From NCBI GenBank assembly GCA_963719885.1, contig CAVRDP010000006.1, positions 335,587 through 399,586 of the forward strand: a stretch of DNA of 64,000 bases, given 5' to 3'. Positions 9,996 to 18,333 of this stretch are shown piece by piece. Below the pieces are notes generated by a model. It did no database searches. It was not told the origin of the DNA and was given only the letters and a program-made list of their open reading frames with translations. The stretch is from JANXQG01 sp963719885 (lineage in GTDB: Bacteria > Planctomycetota > Planctomycetia > Pirellulales > Thermoguttaceae). The first letter of the stretch is position 1. Each line of letters starts with the position of its first letter. Made by a program: the position numbers and the translations under genes.

Positions 9996-11148
9996 ATGGA
10001 TCAACCTTCGCTCGACCTCTGGCACATGCAAAGGGCCCTGGAGTTGGCTGCTCAAGGGCAAGGCTTCGTCGAACCGAACCCGATGGTCGGCTGCGTGATC
10101 GCCCGCGGCGCGGAGATCGTGGGCGAAGGCTGGCATCGCCGTTTCGGACAGGCGCACGCCGAGGTCGAAGCCTTGCACATTGCCGGCCCGCGGGCCCGCG
10201 GAGCGACACTCTACGTGACGCTGGAGCCCTGTTGCCACCACGGCAAGACTCCGCCTTGTACCCATGCCCTGCTTGCGGCCGGGGTCGCGCACGTGGTGGC
10301 GGCCATGGCCGACCCGTTTCCCCGAGTTGCCGGCGGCGGCCTAGTGGAACTTCGCGCGGCCGGCGTCGATGTTCGAACCGGTGTCCTGGAAAACGAAGTC
10401 CGAAAGCTCAACGCCCCATATTTGAAACTTCTCTCGGCAGGCAAGCCATGGGTCGTGGCCAAGTGGGCCATGACGCTCGATGGGAAGATCGCGACGCGCT
10501 CTGGCGATAGTCGCTGGATCTCCAGTCCCGCATCGCGGCAGTTGGTCCATCAACTTCGCGGCCGCATGGATGCGATCGTGGTCGGTCGGGGAACCGCGGC
10601 GGCCGACGATCCCCGATTGACGGCCCGGCCGCCGACCACGACCACGACCACGACCATGGGTACATGGTGCCCGACATGGTGCCCGCCGCGGACGGCCTTG
10701 CGGATCGTGGTCAACACGCGGGCCTCACTTTCGCTCACAAGCCAGTTGGTTCGCACCGCACGGGAAGTGCCGGTGCTGGTGGCCGTCGGCCCCGAGGCGG
10801 CTAGCGCCGACTGCGGCCATCTTCAGGCGGCGGGGTGCGAAGTTCTGGTTTGTGACGGGCCGACATCGCAGTCCCGGCTGGAAATGTTGCTCGACGAACT
10901 GGGCCGGCGGCGCATGACCAATGTGCTGATCGAGGGTGGCGGCCGGCTCTTGGGAAGTCTTTTCGATGCCCGGTTGATCGACGAAGTTCACGTGTTCATC
11001 GCCCCCAAGTTGGCAGGCGGCGGCGAGGCGCCCAGTCCGGTCGCCGGTTTGGGTGTGGAGACAATCTCCGCTGCCCTGGCGCGTGGAGGACATCGCCGTC
11101 CGGGAGATCGCCGGCGACGTCTATATAAATGGGCGGATCGTGCGGTAG
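9996..11148 (+). CDS. ribD: Riboflavin biosynthesis deaminase/reductase RibD (frameshifted near C-terminus)
   Basis: Bifunctional pyrimidine deaminase and reductase of riboflavin synthesis. Deaminase domain: zinc ligands in HAEVEAL and PCCHHGKTPPC. Reductase domain: AKWAMTLDGKIATRSGDSRW, VGRGTAAADDPRLTARPP and LIEGGGRLLGSLFDARLIDE. Near 11073 the frame breaks; removing one C from GCCC restores WRVEDIAVREIAGDVYINGR and a TAG at 11146-11148, a normal RibD end. Odd: after TARPP a stretch of seven Thr codons and TMGTWCPTWCPP comes from repeat DNA, where the family normally runs straight from ARPP to R-T-A-L-R-I-V-V. A single gene here; no other rib genes are visible. Confidence 0.92.
10633..10686. 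repeat. CGACCA hexamer run plus ACCATGGGTACATGGT element inside ribD
   Basis: Four CGACCA-type units run into CCATGGGTACATGGTGCCCG and a partial second copy of its end. It is read in frame as poly-Thr followed by MGTWCPTWCPP. Confidence 0.8.
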
Positions 11149-11292
11149 GAGCGGCATTTCCCACATCATGCACCAACCGGGTTTGCAGCTAGACCTAGGC
11201 GGGGCACCTTGGTAAGATGCATGACCATGCGACGCGGGATCGGTTTCCGGCCGACGGTAACTGGGAAATGTCGAAAAACGGAGCCGGCAGGG

Positions 11293-11907
11293 ATGCAATT
11301 CCTCGAACCCGCAGTGCAAAGCGATCTGGCGGCGGGCCGGGCGATCCGGCTCAACCTCGGCGGCGGCGCACGGCAAATTGCCGGCTTCTATAACCTCGAT
11401 CGCGTGGCCCTGCCGGGCGTCGATATCCTTGCCGATCTCAACGAACCGCTGACGGCCCTGCCCGACAACTGCGTTGCCGAAATCGTCTGCCGGCACGTGC
11501 TCGAGCACGTGCCGCGGTTCATGGAATTGATGGCGGAAATCCACCGCGTGGCGCGGCCGGAAGGAAGGATCGAGATCGCCGTCCCGCATTTCTCGAATCC
11601 CTACGGCTACTCCGATCCTACCCACGTGCGGTTCTTCGGGCTGTATACGTTCTATTACTTCTGCGACGAAGCCGATCAGCCGCGGCGCAAGGTGCCGAAC
11701 TTCTACAGCCCCGCAAGGTTTACGGTCGAGAGCGTCCGCTTCCGGCTGCTCAGACAATCGCTTTTCGACCGCATTGTGCGCACTGCGCTCGAGCCGCTCA
11801 TCAATCTGGGCATCGCCAGCCTCGACTGCTACGAACGCCGCCTGTGCCGGCTGTTCCCCGTCGAGGAGGTAAAGTACGTCCTACGGCCGGTGAAGCAGTT
11901 GCCGTAA
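11293..11907 (+). CDS. Class I SAM-dependent methyltransferase
   Basis: A 204-residue methyltransferase-like protein with unknown substrate. SAM-binding motif I is RLNLGGGARQIAGFYNLDR, followed by the acidic GVDILADLNEPL and the conserved CRHVLEHVPRFMELMAEIHR, common in enzymes annotated as predicted SAM-dependent methyltransferases near glycan or cell-envelope genes. I chose the ATG at 11293, preceded by GGCAGGG; an upstream GTG would add residues without similarity. It is convergent with the GT39-like gene, whose stop lies a few bases downstream, which fits a role in envelope or glycan modification, but this is inference. Confidence 0.75.
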   Translation: MQFLEPAVQSDLAAGRAIRLNLGGGARQIAGFYNLDRVALPGVDILADLNEPLTALPDNCVAEIVCRHVLEHVPRFMELMAEIHRVARPEGRIEIAVPHFSNPYGYSDPTHVRFFGLYTFYYFCDEADQPRRKVPNFYSPARFTVESVRFRLLRQSLFDRIVRTALEPLINLGIASLDCYERRLCRLFPVEEVKYVLRPVKQLP

Positions 11908-11912
11908 CCACG

Positions 11913-13838
11913 TCATGACCCCTTGGGCACGAACTCGTACACCTCGACACGATCGGGCGGCTCGTGTACGCGGTTGTCATCGTTGTCCTCGAGCATCGGA
12001 TAATACTCTGTGGCAATCAATTCGTAGCGTTGTTTCATCCCGTCGAGCCAGCGCTGGAAGGCCGCCTGATCGTAAGGCGCAAAGTGCGTCCAGTATTGCA
12101 CGCATGCCAGCGGCCGCTGCCGCGATACGCGGCTCAAGTCGCAGACCTGACCGCGGGCCCGGCGCGGCGAGTAGATCCGCTCGTTGCAGAGAAACTGCGG
12201 CGAGACGCCATGTTCCCGCCACGCGCTGGCCGGCGCAGAGATCTCTTTTGGATCGCTGTTGAGGCAAACCACTTCGTGGTCCCGTTCCATGCTGCCCCAG
12301 AACCAGACGGCGAAATCCCGTTTGCGGATCTCCTTCTGTTCCTTGCCCGGCGAGTAGAAATCGCGTGCGGTCGATAGCGCCGCCAGCGCGAGTAGCATGG
12401 CGATCACGGCCCCAAGTAGGGCCTTCCTGCCGGAAGGGACGATTGCGCGAAGACCCGCGGGAGAAGTTGGCATATCCAAAGAACTTGACGCATTTCGTCT
12501 GGCGTGAAGCAGGCTATACTGCTCGCGGGCGAAAATAAGCCGTTTTCGCCACGGCCATAGAAGCCTGAAGCGCGAGCGAGGTGAAGGGTTCCCGCCTCGC
12601 TTGCGCTTCGGGCTTCTATCATTTTCGCCCGCGAACAGTATAGTCCCGCTCGGCAAGCGGGACCTACGGAATCGCTTGATCACCGCCGTCGCCCCGATGC
12701 CCACCAGAATGCAGACCAGCGGCGTCAGATGCATAGTGAGCCGCATGTGGCCGCCGTACGGGAAGCGGCCGATGGCAGCAGCGATCAAGTTCAAAGCAAA
12801 CGGGGCCGAGCAAAGCAAAAGCAGCCAATAGCGACGGGCACCCGGGCACCCGGGCACCGCGCAGAGGTCGGCGGTCGGTGGTCGGCGGACGAGCGCGCCG
12901 ACGGCGACGAGACACAACAGCGTCGTCCCGATGCTTCCCCAGTTGTCGCCACCCAGCGGCACGGCCAGCAGCGGCCCGGCGTGGACCCGCACCAGCCACG
13001 CCAGCAGGCCGATGAGTGAATCGCGCGGCGGGAATGCGTCGCTCCACAAGGGGGTCATCACGTCCAATTCGGCCCCCGCTTGGGCCCCGATGGTCAGTTT
13101 ATACCAAGCGAGAAAACTGCCGGCCAGCGCCAGGTTGTACACGCCCCAAACCCACCAGCCGCGCCAGGACCGCGTCCGCAGCAAAGCGGCTGCCACGGCC
13201 AGACTTACGCCGCCAGCGACAAAGACCGCCGGGTGCGACAAACCCAAGGCCAGCGGCACGAACGCCGCCAACGCCCAGAGCCAGCGGGTTTGGTCGGGCT
13301 GTCGCCAGCAGCGCACCGCCAACAAGAGCAGGAGCGTCGAGACCATCAGATCGACGGCGTAGGGCTTCACTTCCGTGGCATAGCGGAGGCTGGAGTAGGT
13401 TACGGCGAAAACTCCCACCGCCAAGACTAACGCCGTGCCGCGAAGCAGCAGCTTGGCCAGGCGATAAAAGAAGAACAAGCTGGCAAGGCCGCAAAGCAAG
13501 GGAAAGAGCCGTAGCGACCATTCGTGAAATCCCAGCAGCTTGACAGCCGTCAACTCGATCCACAGGAACAGCAATGGGGCAACCTGGTGGAAATCCAGCG
13601 GCCGCATGAGACCGGCGTAATCGCGATCGAGGAAGTTCAGGGCCAGCATGGCCTCATCGCCCCACAACGGAAACCGCAAGAGGTAACGAATCAGCCGAAT
13701 CGCCACGCCCACGACGAAGAAGACCATGATCCAACGGGCTTGCCAGTCCCGGCTGTCACGGCGCGGCGGAGACGGCCCGCTGGCTGTTACCAACAGGGAT
13801 CCGCTGATGCCACGTTCTTCCGTAAAAATGGCCGACAC
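11913..13838 (-). CDS. GT39/ArnT-like polytopic membrane glycosyltransferase
   Basis: A 641-residue membrane protein with about ten hydrophobic segments and a soluble C-terminal part. The first loop after TM1 has FPLWGDEAMLALNFLDRDY, matching the D-E motif that serves as catalytic base in GT-C enzymes using lipid-linked sugars (GT39/GT83-like). Further family-like text: YATEVKPYAVDLMVS. GTG start at 13838 with AAGGA upstream. Odd: residues about 391-475 (12416-12667) come from nested palindromic repeats and include RSPKRKRGG, read through in frame between the last membrane segments. The downstream sequence resumes with a hydrophobic helix, so the insertion falls in a loop. Confidence 0.8.
   Translation of the reverse strand: MSAIFTEERGISGSLLVTASGPSPPRRDSRDWQARWIMVFFVVGVAIRLIRYLLRFPLWGDEAMLALNFLDRDYAGLMRPLDFHQVAPLLFLWIELTAVKLLGFHEWSLRLFPLLCGLASLFFFYRLAKLLLRGTALVLAVGVFAVTYSSLRYATEVKPYAVDLMVSTLLLLLAVRCWRQPDQTRWLWALAAFVPLALGLSHPAVFVAGGVSLAVAAALLRTRSWRGWWVWGVYNLALAGSFLAWYKLTIGAQAGAELDVMTPLWSDAFPPRDSLIGLLAWLVRVHAGPLLAVPLGGDNWGSIGTTLLCLVAVGALVRRPPTADLCAVPGCPGARRYWLLLLCSAPFALNLIAAAIGRFPYGGHMRLTMHLTPLVCILVGIGATAVIKRFRRSRLPSGTILFAGENDRSPKRKRGGNPSPRSRFRLLWPWRKRLIFAREQYSLLHARRNASSSLDMPTSPAGLRAIVPSGRKALLGAVIAMLLALAALSTARDFYSPGKEQKEIRKRDFAVWFWGSMERDHEVVCLNSDPKEISAPASAWREHGVSPQFLCNERIYSPRRARGQVCDLSRVSRQRPLACVQYWTHFAPYDQAAFQRWLDGMKQRYELIATEYYPMLEDNDDNRVHEPPDRVEVYEFVPKGS
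12416..12667. repeat. Three nested palindromes inserted in frame
   Basis: Outermost arms 12416-12440 and 12643-12667 (GTAGG...GGGAC type). Middle arms TATACTGCTCGCGGGCGAAA (12515 on) and its near-complement at 12621-12642. Innermost arms ATAGAAGCCTGAAGCGCGAG (12557 on) and CTTGCGCTTCGGGCTTCTAT (ending 12619). Each looks like a separate family inserted into the loop of the last. Confidence 0.88.
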
Positions 13839-13938
13839 CCCTGATTATCCTTCTACAGAGGCGAAAAGCTGCGCCATGCGCGCGCAGCACTCCCTTCAGA
13901 ACTGGTGGCCGTGGACACCACGGCCGGAATTAACGCCC

Positions 13939-14772
13939 TCAGGTACGGACCGTTGTTTTCGCGTTGTAGATTGCGGCAAGCTGGGCACGTTCGGCTTCCA
14001 TGTTGTCGTACCAGTCGCGCATCTGTTGGCGATAATCGGTCGCCTGGGTCTCGGTGTGGCCACGGAAAAAGACGTGCCACTCGCCTTTGTGGTTCTTCGC
14101 CGAGTTGAAGATGAAGTCGATGAGGAAGTCCGCCGTGGCCTTGATGCCTTGGAGGACCTCGAAACGGATGTTGGCGTTCTCCGTCACCTTGTTCAGGTCC
14201 GCGGTGCCGACGACGAAATAGTCGTCCGGCGATTTCTTGCCGGAAGTGCTCATCTTGAACGCGGCAAGCTGGCCCTCGATCGAGTCCGCCTTGGCTTTCG
14301 TCCGCATGGCCTCGGCGGCCTTCGCGTTCTTTGCGCGGCCGAACACCCGCCACTCGCGGACCATGCCCCGCTCCTTGCCCAGCACGAAATCGGCGATGAA
14401 GTCGATCGTCTCCTGGACCCCCTCCTTGATTGCGAAATCGACGGCCGCATGATGGTTTTTGAGGTCAATCGTGCCGATAACGAAAAAGTCGCCGTCGGCC
14501 TTCTTGGAGTGGGGCGGTTTGATCTCGGCAGCCTCGAGCTTCGCCTTGATGGTGGCCAGCAACTTGTCGCGCTCGGCCTCGCCTTTGTGCTCGATGGCAG
14601 ATGGGCGATAATCGGGACTGCTCGGATCGTTTTTGCTCGTTCGCTGCTTCGTCTTCGCAGGCGGATTGTCGGGCTCGTCTCCCGCCATGCTATTCGAAAC
14701 GGCCGTCCCGATCACGAAGACGGCCACTGTCAACCAGATCTCCACGCAGCCCAAGCGGCGAAGCAGTGTCAT
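13939..14772 (-). CDS. Secreted protein with duplicated alpha/beta repeat
   Basis: Unrecognised 277-residue exported protein. The start at 14772 follows GAGGAG; the N-terminus is a signal peptide (WLTVAVFVIGTAVSNSMAGD). After a Lys/Pro/Ser-rich linker come two similar blocks of about 70 residues: the first begins GDFFVIGTIDLKNHHAAVDF and the second DDYFVVGTADLNKVTENANI. Each continues with a helix (ETIDFIADFVLG / ATADFLIDFIFN) and an aromatic strand (EWRVFGR / EWHVFFRG). An internal duplication is therefore clear. The segment KMSTSGKKSPDDYFVV links them. Probably periplasmic; function unknown. Confidence 0.7.
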   Translation of the reverse strand: MTLLRRLGCVEIWLTVAVFVIGTAVSNSMAGDEPDNPPAKTKQRTSKNDPSSPDYRPSAIEHKGEAERDKLLATIKAKLEAAEIKPPHSKKADGDFFVIGTIDLKNHHAAVDFAIKEGVQETIDFIADFVLGKERGMVREWRVFGRAKNAKAAEAMRTKAKADSIEGQLAAFKMSTSGKKSPDDYFVVGTADLNKVTENANIRFEVLQGIKATADFLIDFIFNSAKNHKGEWHVFFRGHTETQATDYRQQMRDWYDNMEAERAQLAAIYNAKTTVRT

Positions 14773-15378
14773 CGGTCATACTCCTCGTTGCTAGAGAATT
14801 CACTGTCCGAATCATACTCCATCGCTTCGATTCCGAAGCGCAATTGAGGATAGTTTAGCAAACCTGCTTCTCAAGTGCAAGTAGGGCGCCCGGAAAGGCG
14901 GAGTGAAAAATAAACCGAAAGCAGTAGGGGGGATCTAATTAGGGCACATCGGGCACGAATCGCAGCTTGGTCGGCACGCGATCCCGCGCCCGCTATCTCT
15001 TTTTTGTCCATTTATGCCCAAATTGGTAGTGTTGAACTTATCTTTATGGGGGTATTGGGTGCGATCGACATGAATTTTGTTCGTTGAAACCCGCTCGTAG
15101 CGGCTTCTTGTTTGGGAAGGGCCAATAAGCTGCGTTGACTTTAGCGACTGCCGCAACTTTGCCTTTTCCGCGGATGTTGCCGCCTGTGCCGATTGTATCA
15201 AATTTGGCCGAAGATTCTCACGATATAGATGTGTGGCACCCGCTACGGAAAGTAGCAGGCACACTCCGTGTGCCGTCCGCCAGAAGCTCAACGCCTCTGA
15301 ACGAAAACGTGCGGCAGAAACGGCAGGGCGGACGGCACAGGGACTGTGCCTGCTAGGCTTGGTGCAGGAACCAACTGT
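14773..15378. other. Divergent intergenic region upstream of motA
   Basis: About 600 bases between the secreted two-repeat gene and motA. The right third is occupied by the palindrome at 15251-15356. Nothing else is recognised. Confidence 0.5.
15251..15356. repeat. Palindromic repeat upstream of motA
   Basis: AGTAGCAGGCACACTCCGTG at 15251 on, continuing TGCCGTCCGCC, is mirrored by GGGCGGACGGCACAGGGACT at 15327 on, ending GTGCCTGCTA at 15356. It ends 22 bases before the motA ATG. Confidence 0.85.
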
Positions 15379-16152
15379 ATGGAATGGACCACAATCGCCG
15401 GACTGATCCTGGGCTTCGCCTCAATGGGTGGCGTCTTGATACTCGGGAAGACCGGGGCCACACTCAACACGTTCATCGACCCGCCGGCGCTGCTCATGGT
15501 GTTCGGCGGCGCGGCGGCGGTCACGCTCATCGGCTTTCCGTCCCGACAATTGCAGAACCTCTTTTCCATCCTCAGGAAGCCGTTTTTCGGCCGGCTGGAG
15601 GAGCCGTCCGAGCTGATCAATGAGCTCGTCGGATTGGCGGAATTGGCCAGGAAAGACGGACTGCTGGCCCTGGAGGCCCGGGCCCGAGAAATCCGCTACC
15701 CGTTCACGGCCCTGGGAGTCCAACTGGTGGCCGACGGAACGCGGCCCGAGGTCGTCGCCGAAATCATGACCCACGAAGTCGAAGCCCGCCTCGCGCGGCA
15801 CCGCGAGGCGAAGAAGATCGTCGAGTTGGTCGGCCGCTGCGGACCGGCGTTCGGCATGATCGCCACGCTCTTGGGCTTGATCCTCATGCTGGGGAACCTC
15901 GAAAGCCCCGAGACGATCGGTCCCTCGATGGCCATTGCCTTGATCGGCACGCTGTATGGCGCCCTGCTGGCCAACCTGATCTGTATTCCCCTCGGCGAAA
16001 AGCTGAGTTATCTGAGTCACGAGGAACTGCTGGCTCGGCAGATCGTCGTTCGCGGCGTGCTGGCAATCCAGGGGGGCGATAATCCACACGTAGTCCGGCA
16101 AAAGCTGGAAATGTTCCTGCCTCCGCGACTCCGCGAACGGCGGTACGCCTAG
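15379..16152 (+). CDS. motA: Flagellar motor stator protein MotA
   Basis: Inner-membrane stator subunit that couples ion flow to flagellar rotation. 257 residues, normal for the family. Four hydrophobic segments: two at the N-terminus (ATLNTFIDPPALLMVFGGAA) and two in the C-terminal half (PAFGMIATLLGLILMLGNLE and MAIALIGTLYGALLANLICI), separated by the cytoplasmic loop with LARKDGLLALE. The TLLGLI and ALIGTLYG motifs are typical of MotA/PomA. Start at the ATG at 15379 giving MEWTTIAGL. motB begins 17 bases after the stop, so the two form an operon. No other flagellar genes are in the window. Confidence 0.92.
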   Translation: MEWTTIAGLILGFASMGGVLILGKTGATLNTFIDPPALLMVFGGAAAVTLIGFPSRQLQNLFSILRKPFFGRLEEPSELINELVGLAELARKDGLLALEARAREIRYPFTALGVQLVADGTRPEVVAEIMTHEVEARLARHREAKKIVELVGRCGPAFGMIATLLGLILMLGNLESPETIGPSMAIALIGTLYGALLANLICIPLGEKLSYLSHEELLARQIVVRGVLAIQGGDNPHVVRQKLEMFLPPRLRERRYA

Positions 16153-16168
16153 GCCGATTAATATCGTC

Positions 16169-16895
16169 ATGCGAAAACTGCGCAAAGAAAAACCCGATGG
16201 CGCACCGGAGTGGATGGTCTCCTACGCCGACATGATCACCATCATCATGTCGTTTTTCGTGGTCATGTTTTCCATTGCCTCCGGCCAGGCAGCCAAGGGC
16301 AAGCGGACCCAGCAGCAGCAGGCGGCGATCGAATCGTTGCAGTACCGTTTCGGCCCCAAATGGAAACCGTTCATGAGCTGGAGCTTGATGCCGGGCAACT
16401 CGATGCTGCCCGGCGGCGGCAAGGGTCGGGGCAGTCCCGCTCTCATTTCGGCCGTGGGCGATCCGGGAGGGACGGTCCGCGTTCTGAAAATGGAAAAAGC
16501 GCGGATCCGCGTGCCAGGGCAGGGCGACCAGATTGCCATCGGCGGCATGGTCTATTTCAAGAAAGCGACCACGGAGCTTGTTCCCGGACAAAACGGCCCG
16601 ATCCAGAAGATTGCCGATGAACTGGCCGGCAAGCCGCAGCAGGTCGAGATCGTGGCCACGGCCTCGAATCAGCCGCTGCCGCCTGACTGTTTGTTCCGCG
16701 ACCGCTGGGAACTCAGCTACGCCCGTTGTCGCCAGAACGGCCGAGCTCTTTACCGCGTTGAAGATCGAACCCGAACGGCTGCGGTTGTCGGTCCTGCCGG
16801 CCAACGCCCAGGAGAACAAAGGGGCGCTGTTTTCCGAGGCCGACGTGGCCGTGCGCGTTTATCTCAGCACCACGCTGCCCGCGGGGGTGAAGTGA
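16169..16895 (+). CDS. motB: Flagellar motor protein MotB (frameshifted)
   Basis: Peptidoglycan-anchored partner of MotA. One membrane segment near the N-terminus, SYADMITIIMSFFVVMF, contains the ion-carrying Asp at residue 21. It is followed by a linker and an OmpA-like peptidoglycan-binding domain (YFKKATTELVPGQNGPIQKI, then VEIVATASNQPLP). Near 16715 the frame changes by +1 after RWELSYAR; removing one base gives TAELFTALKIEPERLRLSVL and the stop at 16893-16895 right after LPAGVK, a normal OmpA-domain end. The stop codon overlaps the start of a heptamer repeat array. Confidence 0.9.
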
Positions 16896-16970
16896 AGGAT
16901 GAGGGATGAGGGATGATCTCTCATCTCTCATCCCTTATCTCTCATCCCTTATCCTTCCGCCTTCATCCTT
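16893..16970. repeat. GGATGAG heptamer-like array between motB and glgC
   Basis: Units of GGATGAG / TCATCCC in both orientations form an imperfect hairpin between two converging genes. The array starts at the motB stop and ends next to the glgC stop. Confidence 0.85.
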
Positions 16971-16971
16971 T

Positions 16972-18258
16972 TTACAGCACCCAGCCGTCGGGCAACGTGG
17001 TTCCCTTGCAAACCACGAAGATGCCGTCGCGGATCATGCCAAAGGGCGTTTCTTCGCTGTTTTCAATGCCGTGGCTGTTGACCGCGCGGACGTTACAACC
17101 GATGCGGCAGTTCTTGTCGACGATCGCGCCTTCGATGTGCGACCCGGCCCCGACGCCCAACGGCGTAATGCCGGCGGCTGCGTCGGCCGCGATTTCATGC
17201 GGCAGCTCGTAGAAGTCGTTGCCCATCAGAATCGAATTGCGGACCGTCACGTTGCGGCCGATCACGCAACGCAGTCCGACAATGCTGTTCTCCACGACGG
17301 CGCCTTCCTCGATGCGGCACCCGTCGGCCACGAGGCTGCCACGGATCGTCGCCCGGTCGATCCGCGTCGGCGGCAAGTATCGCCCCTGCGTGTAAATGGG
17401 AGCACCGGGCACCGAGAGGTCGAACGCCGGGCTCGGATCGGCCAACTGCAAGTTCGCCTCGAAGAACGACTTGATCGTGCCGATGTCCTCCCAATAGCTG
17501 TCGAACAAGTGGCATTGAACGCGGTGCGTCCGCATCGAAGCCGGAAAGACCTCTTTGCCGAAATCACGATAAGGCGTCTTTTCCAGGGCGTCGACCAGCG
17601 TCTGGCGATTGAACAGGTAGATGCCCATGCTCGCCAGGCAGGTGCGGCCCTTGCTCTCTATGCCCTGGGCGTCGATCCAGGCCGGATCGGTCCGCACGAG
17701 ATCGAGTTCCTGCCGCGTCTTCGGTTTCTCCAAAAAGCCGACCACGCGCCCCGTGGCATCCACCCGCATGATCCCCATCGCGGAGGCCTGGGTGCTGTCG
17801 ATAGGCAGGGCGGAAATCGTCACGTCGGCATGGTTCTCCTGGTGCGTCTTGAGCATCTCCCGGTAGTTCATGCGATAGAGCTGGTCGCCCGAGAGGATCA
17901 GCACGTAGTCGATGCCCGGCGTCTCGATGTTCCGCAGGTTTTGCCGCACGGCGTCGGCCGTGCCCTGGTACCAGTTGGAGTTGTCCAGCGTCTGCTGGGC
18001 GGCGAGGATTTCGACGAAGCCGCGATCGAAGGCATCGAAGGTATAGGTGCTGCGGATATGTTGGTGCAGGCTGGCGGAATTGAACTGCGTCAGCACGTAA
18101 ACACGGTTCAAGCCGCTGTTGATGCAGTTGGAAATGGGGATGTCGATGAGCCGATACTTTCCCGCCACGGGGACAGCCGGTTTGGAACGAACCTTGGTCA
18201 AGGGGTAAAGCCGCGTACCTTGCCCGCCACCCAACACTAATGCAATCACGTTTCTCAT
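16972..18258 (-). CDS. glgC: Glucose-1-phosphate adenylyltransferase GlgC
   Basis: Makes ADP-glucose, the first committed step of bacterial glycogen synthesis. 428 residues, full length, no frame problem. Nucleotide-binding start VLGGGQGTRLYPLTKVRSKP, substrate motifs HQHIRSTY and WYQGTADAVRQN, and LSGDQLYRMNY. The C-terminal third is a left-handed beta-helix (IRGSLVADGCRIEEGAVVEN, IVGLRCVIGRNVTVRNSILM). Its pathway partner glgB lies about 30 kb away in this window, so the two are not an operon. Divergent from the membrane protein that starts at 18334. Confidence 0.96.
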   Translation of the reverse strand: MRNVIALVLGGGQGTRLYPLTKVRSKPAVPVAGKYRLIDIPISNCINSGLNRVYVLTQFNSASLHQHIRSTYTFDAFDRGFVEILAAQQTLDNSNWYQGTADAVRQNLRNIETPGIDYVLILSGDQLYRMNYREMLKTHQENHADVTISALPIDSTQASAMGIMRVDATGRVVGFLEKPKTRQELDLVRTDPAWIDAQGIESKGRTCLASMGIYLFNRQTLVDALEKTPYRDFGKEVFPASMRTHRVQCHLFDSYWEDIGTIKSFFEANLQLADPSPAFDLSVPGAPIYTQGRYLPPTRIDRATIRGSLVADGCRIEEGAVVENSIVGLRCVIGRNVTVRNSILMGNDFYELPHEIAADAAAGITPLGVGAGSHIEGAIVDKNCRIGCNVRAVNSHGIENSEETPFGMIRDGIFVVCKGTTLPDGWVL

Positions 18259-18333
18259 ATCGGTTCCCGAAGTTTTCCGTTATTCTAACTTGAACGGGCA
18301 AGAGTACAATGAGCCGTATGTGAGGATTGATCC

